Assembly (NCBI GenBank): GCA_004335835.1
Contig: RWJK01001250.1
Span: 38,248-102,247, forward strand
DNA length: 64,000 nucleotides
Direction of reading: 5' to 3'
DNA from: Scenedesmus sp. ARA3
Taxonomy: Eukaryota; Chlorophyta; Chlorophyceae; Sphaeropleales; Scenedesmaceae
Made by a program: the position numbers and the translations under genes. Below, one piece after another: positions 26,178-42,682 of the stretch (position 1 is its first letter; every line of letters begins with the position of its first letter). Below the pieces are notes generated by a model that made no database searches, was not told the DNA's origin, and was given only the letters and a program-made list of their open reading frames with translations.

Positions 26178-27009
26178 GTTAAATGGCTTAGTTTAACCGT
26201 ATTGTGTATTATCCAAAGGTGTTTGAGCGGAAGGCTTGGGGTTGCAACCACTACAACGCTTGTGTGGCTCAGCCTGACAGTATGTGGAGCTGACCTGCGA
26301 CAGCCTTGCTAGCGTGTGCCGTAAACTACACTGCGTTCTATGCTGCTCGTGCTTTCACCCAACAGAAGTCAGCTTGCATGGAAGGGTTTGCGTTGTCATC
26401 GACCGGTCGAAGTGCAAGACCTCAGGCCCCTGTTTCTCAAGTGCTCTGCTTGGTTCCTTACTCTCCGATCAACACAGTGAAGGCATAGACTGGTGTGTCC
26501 CTCGACCGAGCCTCCCGCCAATGCATGTGCCACGTCATACCGACTAGTACTGGTCTGTCTCTGTCAGCTGCTGACAGGCACTCTGTCAGCAGCTGACAGC
26601 GCCTTTGCCAGTCATAGGTGATCACAATAACGAGGTTCCCACTGAGTCTCAATCTCAACCCTGACCTGACACCCCCTCCTCTCCCTCTAGTTTAGAAGAG
26701 GGGAAATAAGCAATACCTTTTGGCATCGGCACTTGATGTTGAGAATCAAAAGAGCCACACATACCTCAGCATGGAACACCACTGGCTGGTGACCAGCCCG
26801 CACAAGCTGCAGACATCTTTCACTGTACAGCACTGCCAACCATCTGTTCTAACAGAGCAGCCGTTCACATTCCAGCACATGTGCCGTGCACTTGACACCC
26901 TGCACTAACGCCGCTGGATGCACAACCACCAGGATGCACAACATTGCCCGTTCCAACCTGTATAACAAAGCAGCCGTCACCGTGGCGTGGCGCAAGGCTT
27001 GCACTAACC
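26178..27009. other. Intergenic stretch upstream of the carotenoid dioxygenase
   Basis: This lies between the CCD start and the stop of the MYND gene, both on the - strand. It has little trinucleotide repeat and no protein-like frame. It should contain the CCD promoter and the MYND-gene 3' UTR, and holds the inverted repeat at 26561-26599. Confidence 0.5.
26561..26599. promoter_or_regulatory. Perfect 17-bp inverted repeat upstream of CCD
   Basis: CTGTCAGCTGCTGACAG and its exact reverse complement are separated by GCACT. Each arm is itself nearly palindromic. It lies about 385 bp upstream of the CCD start codon. It could be an operator-like binding site or a hairpin in the upstream gene's 3' end; no function is shown. 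Confidence 0.5.
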
Positions 27010-27477
27010 TCACCCGCAGCTCTCAGCAGCAGCAGCAGCCATGCGGCGGCATGCATGCTTGTGCCGCCGCCAGTCAGCCGCCTGGCAAGCAGCGCTGCAG
27101 TAGCGGCACCTGCAGCCAGCACAGCTCTTGCTGGCAGCTGCTGCCTCGCTCACTCCAGCCAGGTTCTCGCATCCAAGGTTGTTGCACATTGCTGGCAGCG
27201 GTGCTGCTGCTTCCAGTGCCTTACACAGCTGCAGGGCAGCTGCATACTGCTGCCCCATTTGAGCACCACGCCTCAGTGTTTGAACTGCTGCCTCATACTC
27301 AGCCGCTGCTGCTGCCCAGCGTGGGTTTAACTGCTCGAGGTTCAGCAGGTACCGCCACTGCATTGGCAGGCTGCTGCTGCCGCTGCCGCTGCTGCTGCTG
27401 GCGACAGCAGTGCCTTCTGTGCAGCTGCTGGATGCTGCATCACTGCTGGTGTGGCCAGCTGTAATGTCTCCACCTGC

Positions 27478-27528
<51 letters not shown>

Positions 27529-29037
27529 ACAGCTTGGGCTGGTGATGATGCCCCACACATTGGCAGTCACACTCAGCACGCATTGCTGCCACGCCTGCTG
27601 CCACTGACCCTCAACGCTGCTACCAAACTGACCGCTCGGCACATGCCCCACATGCAACAAGTCGACACTACCACTGGATTCCACGCCCCACCTCTTATGA
27701 AACTCAGGCCGAGCCATGAGAGAGACAAACAGCAGCTGGGGCCCTGCTGCCTCCATGGCACCTGCCAGCTGCACAATGCTGCGCGCAAGCACCACGGCCA
27801 GCAGCACCGAGCTGGCACACACCTGGCTGCTGCTGGTGGTGGTGGTGGTGGCAGCAAACGCTGCCGTGTGATGCAGAGCAGTCTCAGGCAGCAGTGTTTG
27901 TACTATTGCTGGGACTGCTGCCAGGAAGTACTCGGCAGCTCTGTGCACTATTGCTTCTGGTGACCGCTGCTGCTGCTGCTGCCCCTGCTGCCGCTGCTGC
28001 ATGCTGGCCGCTGCCTTCATGCAATGCACTGTGCCTTTGACCAGGCTGGCCGCTGCCTTCATGCAATGCACTGTGCCTTTGACCAGGCTGGCCGCTGCCT
28101 TCATGTAATGCACTGTGCCTTTGACCAGGCTGGCCGCTGCCTTCATGCAATGCACTGTGCCTTTGACCAGGCTGGTCAGGGCAGACGCCAGGCCAGCAAC
28201 TGCTGCTGTGTCAGCCAGCGCCTCCTCAAATTGCAGCACTGCATTTACTGCAGACTCCAGCAGCTCATCAGCTGCTAGCATGTCGTGTGGCTGCATTTGG
28301 TTTGAGCGCAAGCAGCAGTCGATCAGCGCTATGTAAGCCTCCGGGTGTGCAGCTGCCAGGGCGGGTAGGTTGCCCTGCTGTGCTGCTGCAGGACGTCAGC
28401 AGCAATTTGAAAAGCACAAACAGTCACGCGAACGGTTGACGCAGTGTGATGAGAGCCCATTGCTGTGATACATGGTTGTTGGGTTGAACTACCTTTGGGT
28501 GCAAGCAGCTTATGTCATCATCATCACCATCATCATTGTTTTGCCAATGATTCATGATCAGACAAACCCATGCTCTGTATGCTCACTGCAACACTGCACT
28601 CTCAGCATATATTGACCTGCTCGCCTCAGCTTTATTCTGCAAGAGGCGCAGCAAGCACATCCACTGCTAAGAAACCTGCAACTGACATGCCATACACATG
28701 ATCTTGCAGCAACCGGAAACAACACTCGAGCAAAGTGTTACAAAGCTTACCAGGTGAGCCACCAAATGCAGTTGGAACACCCTCTGCTGCAGCCCTCAGT
28801 GCATACAGCTGCTGCGCGCCACCAAAGTGCTCAGCCATTGCCTCCTTATCCACTGCCCGCCAGCTTTTTGAAAGCTTGCACAGCAGCAGCGGTGCCGCCA
28901 GCACCTGCAGCAGCTGCAGCCCTGCCTGCTGCAGCACCTCAGGCGGCAGGCAGCCGCCACCGCTGCAGCGCATGGCCAGCCGGATCTGCGTCGTCAGCAG
29001 GGTGTTGGTGTTGAAGATAAAGTTGAGCCCCTGCTGC

Positions 29038-29088
<51 letters not shown>

Positions 29089-29665
29089 AGTGCGTCCACA
29101 GCCAGCAGCTGCAGCTCCAGCACCAGCCGCACAGCATCTGCCGACAGCATGACTGCGCTGTCCGCTGACCTGTCATCCTGGTATAATTGGCCACCCCATT
29201 TCTGCAAGCTGGCAGCAAGTACACCAACAGCATCGGTGATGTTTGACCAGCTAATGTTAAAGCCGTGCTCAGAGCTGCTGCTGCCGCCCTGCTGCAGCGC
29301 AGCAGCTGCTGCATCCAGGTATGCCTGGCCACCTGGCAGCAGCATAGCCTGGTGGAAGGCAGGGATGGGCTGCAACTGCAGCAGTGCACCTGCCTTTTTC
29401 TGCCGCTGCCGCTGCTGCTGCTGCTGCTGCTGCTGTGTCTCGTGGTGCTGGTATATAACTGTGGCATAAGCAACCAGCGGCTGCAGCAGACATGCCTGCA
29501 CTGTCTGGTCAGTCAGCAGCTGCTCTGCTTGACCTGCCACATCTGGTGGCAGCAGCTGCTGCTGCTGCTGCTGCTGCAGCAAGTCGGCGATCCCACAGAC
29601 AAATGTTGTAGCAACAACCTGCGCATTGAAGAATGATGCGGATGGGCTGCTGCTGCTGCCGCCGC

Positions 29666-29704
<39 letters not shown>

Positions 29705-29923
29705 TGCTGTCGCTGCCAGCTGCACTTGTGGCTGGGGTCACAGATGGCAGTAGGTCTCCGCAGCGCTGCAGCTGCTGCAGCAGCTGTGTGGTCCCTTGCA
29801 GCGAAGCCCGCTGCAATGGAACAGGCATCAGCGCACGCGCAGTGCGGAAGCCAACATCTACCACACACAGCAGGGCCCATGTGGCATGGATGACTGCCGT
29901 GTATGGGCACCAGGCACCTGAAC

Positions 29924-29959
<36 letters not shown>

Positions 29960-30883
29960 GCCATTGCTGCCTGATGGTTTGCATCAGCGTCACTACGCTG
30001 GAATGCATGCTGCCAAGCAGGCCTGCACAATAGACACAGCAACAGCAACAGCAGCAGCAGCAGCAGCAGCAGAGGGGAAGGTTCGGTAAGCAGTCAGCAC
30101 ATCGGGTTAGGTATTTGGCCTTGCTGATGTTGAGTGATGTGAAGCCCTAGAATGCCAACCCAACCGCAAACAGGAGCAGCGTACGTCTGCAGCAATGCGT
30201 GCTGTTTGGCAGCTGCTATATCAACAGCGTTGCTGGGCAAGCGACACATGTGCCACATGTGCCACATGTGCCAGGCTCTCACCTGACTGCTCCAGCTGCT
30301 GCAGCATTGCTGCTGCCAGGGCGGGCACGCTGCAGCCCGGCTGAGGCTCTTTAGAGGCTTGGACCAGCTCTGAGCTCAGTATAATCAAGAATTCACAGGC
30401 CCTCGTCCAGACATGTGCTGTGAGGGGTGGAGCCGGTGTGGCCGCTGGCCGCCGAGTTTGCTGCTGCTGCTGCTGCTGCTGCAGCAGGTCAAACCGCAGC
30501 TGCACTGGCTGCTGCTGCAGCCACACCAGCAGCATACCTACATGGCGGACCGCCTGCTGCCGCAGCAGACGGCCTAGCACGCGGCCTGACCCTCCTGCTG
30601 CTGCTGCTGCAGCATGCAGCTCCCTGCATTTGCTGGGGATGTGTGTAAGGAAGCCATCACTGTATCGTACCACGTGCTGCTGATCAGGCGTCAGAACAGC
30701 AGCAGGTGGGGGCTGCTGCAGCAGCTGAGAAGCCGGGTGGCTGTGCAGCAGCTTGTGTAACCCGCCTGCCAGAGTCTCAAGCTCTTGCAGCTTCTGCTCA
30801 TGCTGCTGCTGCTGCTGCTGACGCCTGGGAGGCGTGCTGCTGCCTGTGGATTCAATTGTTTTGGTGCGTGCGAGTTGTAATTT
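27010..30883 (-). CDS. MYND-type zinc finger protein, 5' end unresolved
   Basis: Exons in gene order are about 30883-30283, 30022-28751 and 28385-27010, in frame at both junctions. The protein is of the order of 1,080 aa. The last ~60 residues hold a MYND finger: CNNLGCENL, then CAGCRCRYCSAACQ and DWRRHKHACR supply the Cys/His zinc ligands. MYND fingers bind proline-rich partners and often sit at the end of large proteins in volvocine and related algae. The remainder is helical, Leu/Ala-rich and unrecognised, with many poly-Gln/Ala/Ser runs. Oddities are an in-frame TAG at 29060-29058 inside a CAG run, and four 14-residue repeats near 28021-28180. The frame is open upstream to about 30883 without an ATG, so a first exon is missing. 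Confidence 0.75.
28021..28180 (-). repeat. 42-bp coding minisatellite, about four copies
   Basis: Copies start at 28021, 28063, 28105 and 28147. Each encodes SLVKGTVHCMKAAA (one copy has Tyr for Cys). The copies differ by one or two bases, so the expansion is recent and stays in frame. Confidence 0.95.
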
Positions 30884-31439
30884 TGCACCGGTGTCAATAC
30901 CTGTCGCTCATTGCGCTGGTGCCACCGGTCTGAACATCACAGGCGCGCAACAGTTGCGTGGATCGAGAGCTATGGTTAAAAATGGTGCATGAAAGATTAA
31001 CTGGAACTAAATGGCACAATTGCAACGCTTACTTCCAGAGAATGCAGCAAGCCACGGTTGGAGGTTTCCATGTTCGTGGCCACGTGAGCGTTGGAGGTGA
31101 CAGCTCGCCTGAGCGCTAACTTGGAGTGTACGTTTTGTTAAGAAAACCAGATACATTAAGCTCTTGTCTTATAGATTGCTACATGTTTATCCTCTGCTGA
31201 CGGTCACCAGCCTGTGCGGTTCTTGCCAATATGCTCAGTGCTAAGTTCACGCCCAGCTGCTCATCACAGCTGCACAACAGCAGCTTAACCCGCAAAATTC
31301 AGTCTTGTCATGTATGCTTTTTGTGATGACAAGGAATGTCATGTACCTCGTAGGCTGACTGAAACCATTACAGCGGTACAGTCACTCACTGCATGCAGTG
31401 ACACGGGCATGCAACAGGCACACTCACTACATGCAGCTG
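30884..31439. other. Intergenic stretch, no gene seen
   Basis: This is relatively AT-rich and repeat-poor sequence between the open end of the MYND gene and the decayed MoeA copies. It may contain the missing first exon and promoter of the MYND gene. No frame is protein-like. Confidence 0.4.
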
Positions 31440-32560
31440 AACGGGCTGACAGCAGCCTGCTGCTGCTGCTGCTGGCCCTGCTGCTGCATTGCACATACAT
31501 GCAGCCAGCTGCGACACGCTGCATGGATTGATCAAGCAAAGAAACCCTCCGTTGCTGGCACATCCTCTGCTTCATGGGGCATGAACCCGAAGCTGGTGAG
31601 GCACTGCCTCCCGCTCCCGACAATTGGGCTTGCCCAATTGTGCTGTGGTAGCGAGCCAGCAGGATTCCGTCCCCCCTTGTAACAAAAAAAAACCGAAGTC
31701 AATACCTCAGCAGCGCTGACACAGCAGTACCTGCCTCAAGCACCCCTTCAGCACGAGGCAGCTCCAGCAGCGCATTTTCTGAATGGGCTGACAGCAGCCT
31801 GCTGCTGCTGCTGCTGCCGCTGCTGCTGCCGCTGCTGGCCCTGCTGCTGCTTTGGCACTATGCACCCAAGCGCCGCACACCAGAACAATGCATCATCATG
31901 CAAAGAAGCCATCCGTTGCTGGCACATCTTCCTCCCCCTGAGGCCTGAACCCTAGGTCATCAATCCGCAGCGCTGACACAGTGCTGCCTGCCTGCAGCAC
32001 CCCTTCAGCACGTGCCACCTCCAGCAGCGCATTGGCTGAACTGACAGACAGCAGCCTGCTGCTGCTGCTGGCCCTGCTGCTGCTGGTGCACTCAATGCAT
32101 CCAGTTGTCACTTATAACACAACAGCATTCATCATCATGCAAAGAAGCCCTCCGTTGCTGGCACATCCCCCTCCCCCTGAGGCATAAATCCTAAGTCATT
32201 TATCAGTAAGCGCTGACACAGTGCCGCCTGCCTCAAGCACGCCCTCAGCATGGGGCAGCTCCAGAAGCGCATTGGCTGAACCGGCTGACAGCAGCCTGCT
32301 GCTGCTGCTGCTGGTCTCAGTGCTGCTGCATTGCACATATATGCAGCCAGCTGCCACGCGCTGCATGGTTTGATCACGCAAAGAAGCCCTCTGTTGGCGG
32401 CACATCCTCTGCTCCTTGGGGCATACACCCTAGGTCGTCAATCAGCAGCGCTGACACAATTGAGCCTGCCTCAAGCACGCCCTCAGCGCGTGGCAGCTCC
32501 AGCGGCGCATTGGCTGAGCGAGCTGACAGCAGCCGGCTGCTGCTGCGGCTGCGTCGCCAC
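31440..32560 (-). repeat. About five decayed tandem copies of the MoeA terminal exon
   Basis: Beyond the MoeA stop (32663) the last-exon sequence recurs at about 32375-32545, 32135-32300, 31895-32060, 31700-31810 and, as a trace, 31440-31560. The period is about 240 bp. The first reads SRLLSARSANAPLELPRAEG to PTEGFFA and a stop; 31895-32060 also keeps a full reading. The others are broken by stops or indels. Each unit also carries 3' flank and a CAG/CTG run. Confidence 0.9.
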
Positions 32561-32662
32561 TGCTGCTGCGTTTGCGCCATGCACCTGCAGCCCATCCTGC
32601 CACATCATGCAAAGAAGCGCGACGTCGCTATGGCTTAAATGGTAACATGATGATGATGATGT

Positions 32663-37890
<5,228 letters not shown>

Positions 37891-38737
37891 ATTGACAGGT
37901 TTAAGAGCGTTAATAGAGCTTTAACGGTTTGTAATCGGCGTTTGGAAGCTAATGAGCGTGGCAGCAAGGTGCTCCGTGGCGTGTGGACCTTTCGAAGCAG
38001 CAGGGGCTCCCTGCGATATGATGTCGGCACGATGAGAGTCAGATAGTACAAACATAAACGCAAGATGCGGTGGATATTGAGAGGGAGTGTGATCGGCGAG
38101 TACACAGCTGGCTAGGGATCGAAAGCAAAGCACGTGGTGACATGCCACCGGTGCTGTACAGCAGTACAGAGTGTGACAACTTTGCCTGGCGTGGACCTAT
38201 TGCGACTCTGCCCTGCTCATCTGCAGGCAGATCCTGAAAATTCCGATCAAGCCGATTAATACGTGTTTTGAAGGAAAGCATTGCTACAGAACACGCCGAA
38301 CAGCCTGGCCATGGTTGCAGTTGACAGCAGCAGGATTCTGTGTACATCATGCCTGCTAGCCCAGGGGCCTTGCAGCTGCATCCTCTATCCACACCCGATA
38401 TCTACATTATGACAAAATGCTGGTGCAGCATGCACACAACGACTGCAGTGGCCACTATAGTGACACATGGTGGTGTCATACTGCTGCAAGAGTACACACC
38501 CGCGCCAAAGGCCCCGATTCAAACACGCAGTCGTATGGAAGCCTATTTCAATAACATTTCTTATAGTTTCAAAACCACTTGGAACTTGAAACCAGGGATA
38601 CGGCGGAGGGTATTGTCAAACTTTGGACTAGCAGGCAACCGTCAACCGGCCCCACAGTAGCCACGGCAATGCCTGGCTCGCTCGAAACAATATATTTTTC
38701 TAACATACATATATTTCTTTTCTTAAGTTAGCCTGCT
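37891..38737. promoter_or_regulatory. Divergent promoter region between MoeA and nicotinamidase
   Basis: The two start codons (37890 on -, 38738 on +) are 847 bp apart and point away from each other, so both promoters should lie here. The stretch is repeat-poor and turns AT-rich just before the nicotinamidase start (ATATATTTCTTTTCTTAA). No defined elements were recognised. Confidence 0.45.
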
Positions 38738-39820
38738 ATGGCCTCGATACGAAAGCCCCTGCAGGGCGTGTCTCTGCTTGTGTTCATCAGCTGCTTTTGC
38801 ACATGCTCAGGTCAACACGGAAGGGCTCTGTTGGTGGTTGATATGCAGGTAGCCTCCTTGTTCTGTGTACGGTGATGGATGCAGCTGAATTGCACCAGAG
38901 CCAGCACAACAGCAAGAAGCAGCAGCAGCACAGCAACAGCAGCAGCGGAAGGAACAGCCAATGCATGTGCAGTACCAGGTGCTCAGCAGCCTCTGCTTGC
39001 CTGCTACACTAGCAACACTTTTGTTCAATACAGCACCTTTTTGACGAATCAAGATGCTGCGCTGACAGTGCAACAGGCAAATCCATCCTCACATGCACAT
39101 CAACCAGCCACAAACTTCCTCTTAACCAGCATTTCAACAAATTCGATAAATCGGCAACAGCATTCTTCAGCTCTCTTCAACCTCCTGTGTGTGATGAACC
39201 CTTGAATTTCTGCAGGGCTGCTTCCTGCCGGGCGGTGCCCTGCCCACAGCGCCAGCTGGCGGCACCCTCAGCCTGGTCGAAGCAATCAACACGCTGCGCG
39301 CAGCCGGCCGCTTCGACATCACCGTGTTCACCCAGGTGCGTTCAGGTGGAATGAAAGCGTCTGTAAATACATGCATTTCTCAGAATTCCACACACATGCC
39401 GGGTCATGGGTCTCCTAGAATGACATCATTACATTACATTACATTACATTACATGCTCCACTCAACGAGGAGTGGGAACCCCAATCAGGGACATCTTGGT
39501 CGTGCGTTGTGCTGATTCTATCCAGCCCTTTGGGTGTTAGCATCACCTTAGCTGCGCATACACACCATGCGCCTTCCCACTTCATCATCTTCTTGCTCCT
39601 CTTCTTCCTCTGGGTGTCCATGCAGGACTGGCACCCAACCAACCACATCTCATTTGCTGCAGTGCACAGCAGGCAGCCACTTGAAGCCATAGACCTGCAC
39701 TACACCCTCAGCGGGCAGCTCTGCAGCGAGCCAGGCAGGATGCAGCGGCTGTACCCTGCAGCCGCCGTTGTCTGCCGATGCAACGCCAGCAGCAGCGGCA
39801 GCAGCACTGGCCATACGCTC

Positions 39821-39917
<97 letters not shown>

Positions 39918-40382
39918 CCTTGAGTACGGACATGGTCGAGCATCAAGTGCGGCAGGTGCTGTGGCCGCAGCACTGCCTGCAGCACAGCACAGAAGCTCGT
40001 CTCCATCCCGGCCTCATAATCCACCCGGATGACGTAATCCTTCGCAAGGGCTGGCAGCCGCAGCTGGACGCTTACTCAGCATTCCAAGATAACGGCCGCG
40101 TGCAAAGCACAGGGCTGGGCTCCTTGCTGAGAGAGCGTGGCATTAGCAGTGTTGTGGTGGTGGGTGTTGCGCTCGAGGTGTGTGTGAAGTCCACTGCACT
40201 TGATGCTGCTGAGGAGGGGTTTGACACAGCTGTGGTGCTGGCTGGTACCGCACCTGTTGACGAGGCAGGGGCAGCAGAGGCAATGCAAGAGATGCGGGAG
40301 GCAGGGGTGCGGCTGGTGCAGCGGGTGTGGGATGTGCTGCCTGCACCTGACACCAGGGACAGCGACGCCAGCGCAACATACT

Positions 40383-40384
<2 letters not shown>
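38738..40384 (+). CDS. Nicotinamidase (isochorismatase-fold) with putative signal peptide
   Basis: Hydrolyses nicotinamide to nicotinate and ammonia in the NAD salvage (Preiss-Handler) route. Exons 38738-38848, 39216-39335 and 39626-40384 give 329 aa. The catalytic triad of the family is visible: Asp35 (ALLVVDMQ), Lys in LRKGWQP, and Cys263 (VALEVCVKSTALDA). The metal site is in DWHPTNHISFA, and VLWPQHC is the usual mid-block. Before the fold, residues 1-25 (MASIRKP, then GVSLLVFISCFCTCSG) look like a cleavable signal peptide, unusual for an enzyme that is normally cytosolic or peroxisomal. An insertion ahead of the VLWPQHC block contains a run of about 35 Gln coded almost wholly by CAG. Introns lack exon copies; the second has an (ATTAC)n run near 39425-39450. 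Confidence 0.93.
39824..39916 (+). repeat. (CAG)31 coding poly-Gln tract in nicotinamidase
   Basis: This is thirty-one uninterrupted CAG codons inside exon 3. The conserved fold resumes about 10 residues later with EHQVRQVLWPQHC. Confidence 0.95.
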
Positions 40385-40413
<29 letters not shown>

Positions 40414-42682
40414 TGTACGGGCGGTGGGCGCTGTACACTGTACAGCCGGCGCTGTACAGCCGGCATTCCAGTGGAGAGTTTCCACGGTGTGTCCTGCAGG
40501 ACAAAGCAGCTGCTTTTGCTGTTGCTGCCAATAAGAGAGAGTGTGGCGTGCAGTGCAGCAGGCCGGGCTTTTCACTGAGCTGGCAGCTCTAAAACAAAAC
40601 AAAACAATTTGCTTTGGGAAGCACAGTGAAGTTGTGTGGGGACGGCTGACATGTTTTTTGACAGGGTTGTGTTGTGCAGCAAGACATCTGCTGAAGCGCT
40701 GCACTGCAGCAGGTGCCAAGGTTGGCTGAGCTGGGCGATTTATAAAGAAGATGTCTGGGGTACCCGTCCTCCTGCTTCGAAAAGCATTTGTTCAATTGCG
40801 CATCATGTCTGAACCTGTGAGTTGTGAAATACACAAGCCACATGTACACACAGCCACAGTCTGCTGCAGTCAAGCTAGGCGGTCCAGCCTGAGTCTGGTG
40901 TGTTAAAGCCACCTGAAAATGACTCGTTCTCAATTGGATTGGGTTTCAAAGGTAGTACCTCAATGCAGCCCCCCTGGCCTATGTGAACCTTGTACAACCT
41001 CACAACCTCACAGGCACCAGCTGCCGTCACAAGAACACTGACACTGCGGGGCACGGAGTTTGCCCCATCAGGCAGATTAATCTCGCATCCCGACACGGCC
41101 AAACACGCACCCATTTCAGCGGATATCCAACAGGGGTATCCAACTAGCTATAGCCACGCCCCTGTTGGAAATTTCAGATGTTGCCGCATGCAAGGTCAGC
41201 TCCAACACCAGTGGCATGTAGCTGCATGCTGCATGTAAAGGCCACATGCTGCTGCAATAGCACACACTTCTTACCAGCAGGACTGAGGCACGTGCTGCAG
41301 CTGCAGCATCACCACACCATACCTCTGCTGACAGCTTACAACTGGCAGCATGGCAAGTTGCATTCACCATCACCCCAACCAGCTGCTAGGCTGGTTGTCA
41401 CCAGCAAACCACACAAGCAACTGCAACTCGCCACATCGCCTGGTGACAATCCAAGAGCACGCACACACGCACTCTGCTGCTGACGAAATGTGACGGCACG
41501 CTTAAAAGAAGCAGAAGCAGTGCAGCTTCTACCCAACAGTAAGCAACTTTGAACAGCAAAAAGCATGATCAGGAAATACTGCAGGTAAGATGTCATCAAG
41601 GAAAGCCCACAGGGGATCTGCTCGGCCCAGCAGGTAGCTTGAACACAAAAAAGGGTGCTCAGACAGCTGCAAGACTTGGCTGCAACCGAACGGCAATGTG
41701 CCAAGACTCTTTCAAGATAGCCGGCGCAGCCACGGCTGCTGCTGCTGAGCATGACTCAGCAACATCAGCATACATCAAAGCAAGGTGATACGAAAAGCCA
41801 GATTAGTAGATATGCTCTTGAACTACACAGTACAAAAGAAGCATGCACAGTGTGCTGTGCTTTGCTGCAGCTCCCAATGTCAGTTGCTGGTATTTGCTGC
41901 AGCTCCCAATGTCAGTTGCTGGTATTTGCTGCAGCTCCCAATGTCAGTTGCTGGTATTTGCTGCAGCTCCCAATGTCAGTTGCTGGTAACTGCGACAGGG
42001 GGCGCACATGCCACGCTGCCATGCAAATACATTACTCACCACTATAGGTGGTAGCCTGCGCAGAAGACGCAAGCACAGATGGCAGCAGCATAGATTGCAG
42101 CAGCTTTCACCTGTTGTAGTGCAGTGTGTGTCATACGCCCAAATCAAAACCTGCCTGGATGACGTCATCAACTTTGGGAGCATCATCACACGCAGCGACA
42201 TTGAACTAGGATACCAGCAATTATGGTGTCAAGATCACGGTACAACAAGACGACAACAAGTCAGTATATTATCCAGCCCAATCAGTTTGCAGCAGCATCA
42301 CACTTGTGAGTGACAAGTGTCACACCCCTGGAAATGTGAAGCATGGAGCCCAATCCAAGACGAGGAGAAAGCCTGAGATGCTGAGCATCTGCTGGCGCTA
42401 ATTCCCTTGAACCCGTGCTGAAATGGCATCGCACAGAGGGCTGCCAAAAACAAGTAACACCTGCTGTAAGGACGCGCACAAAAGGTGATGCAGGTGCCAG
42501 CACAGCACCCTGCGCTGCGGCACCACTGCTACTCAGCAAGCTGCGCATCCTAACAATGAATACCTCAACGAAATCAACACTTCTCCTTGCTCTCCCATGC
42601 TGCGCCTACTATAAGACAATACACCACAACTTGCCGCTGCAAGATGATACTGCTGCATGCAAACCCTAACACCCCAGGATCC
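40385..42682. other. Stretch of 2.3 kb without a supported gene
   Basis: It follows the nicotinamidase stop and precedes (in + coordinates) the 3' end of the armadillo-like gene. A - strand frame at 41114-40875 (VPRSVSVLVTAAGACEVVRLY) reads like protein but could not be joined to other exons. A 32-bp tandem repeat lies at 41861-41988. The rest shows nothing. Confidence 0.4.
41861..41988. repeat. 32-bp tandem repeat, four copies
   Basis: The unit is TTTGCTGCAGCTCCCAATGT followed by CAGTTGCTGGTA, repeated at 41861, 41893, 41925 and 41957 with only slight edge variation. The unit length is not a multiple of three, so it is unlikely to be coding. Confidence 0.95.

Noticed and set aside
29058..29060. 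Nuclear stop-codon reassignment (TAG as a sense codon)
   Set aside because: Scenedesmus mitochondria use TAG for Leu, but this is nuclear sequence. Only one such case was seen, in a repeat prone to error or mutation.
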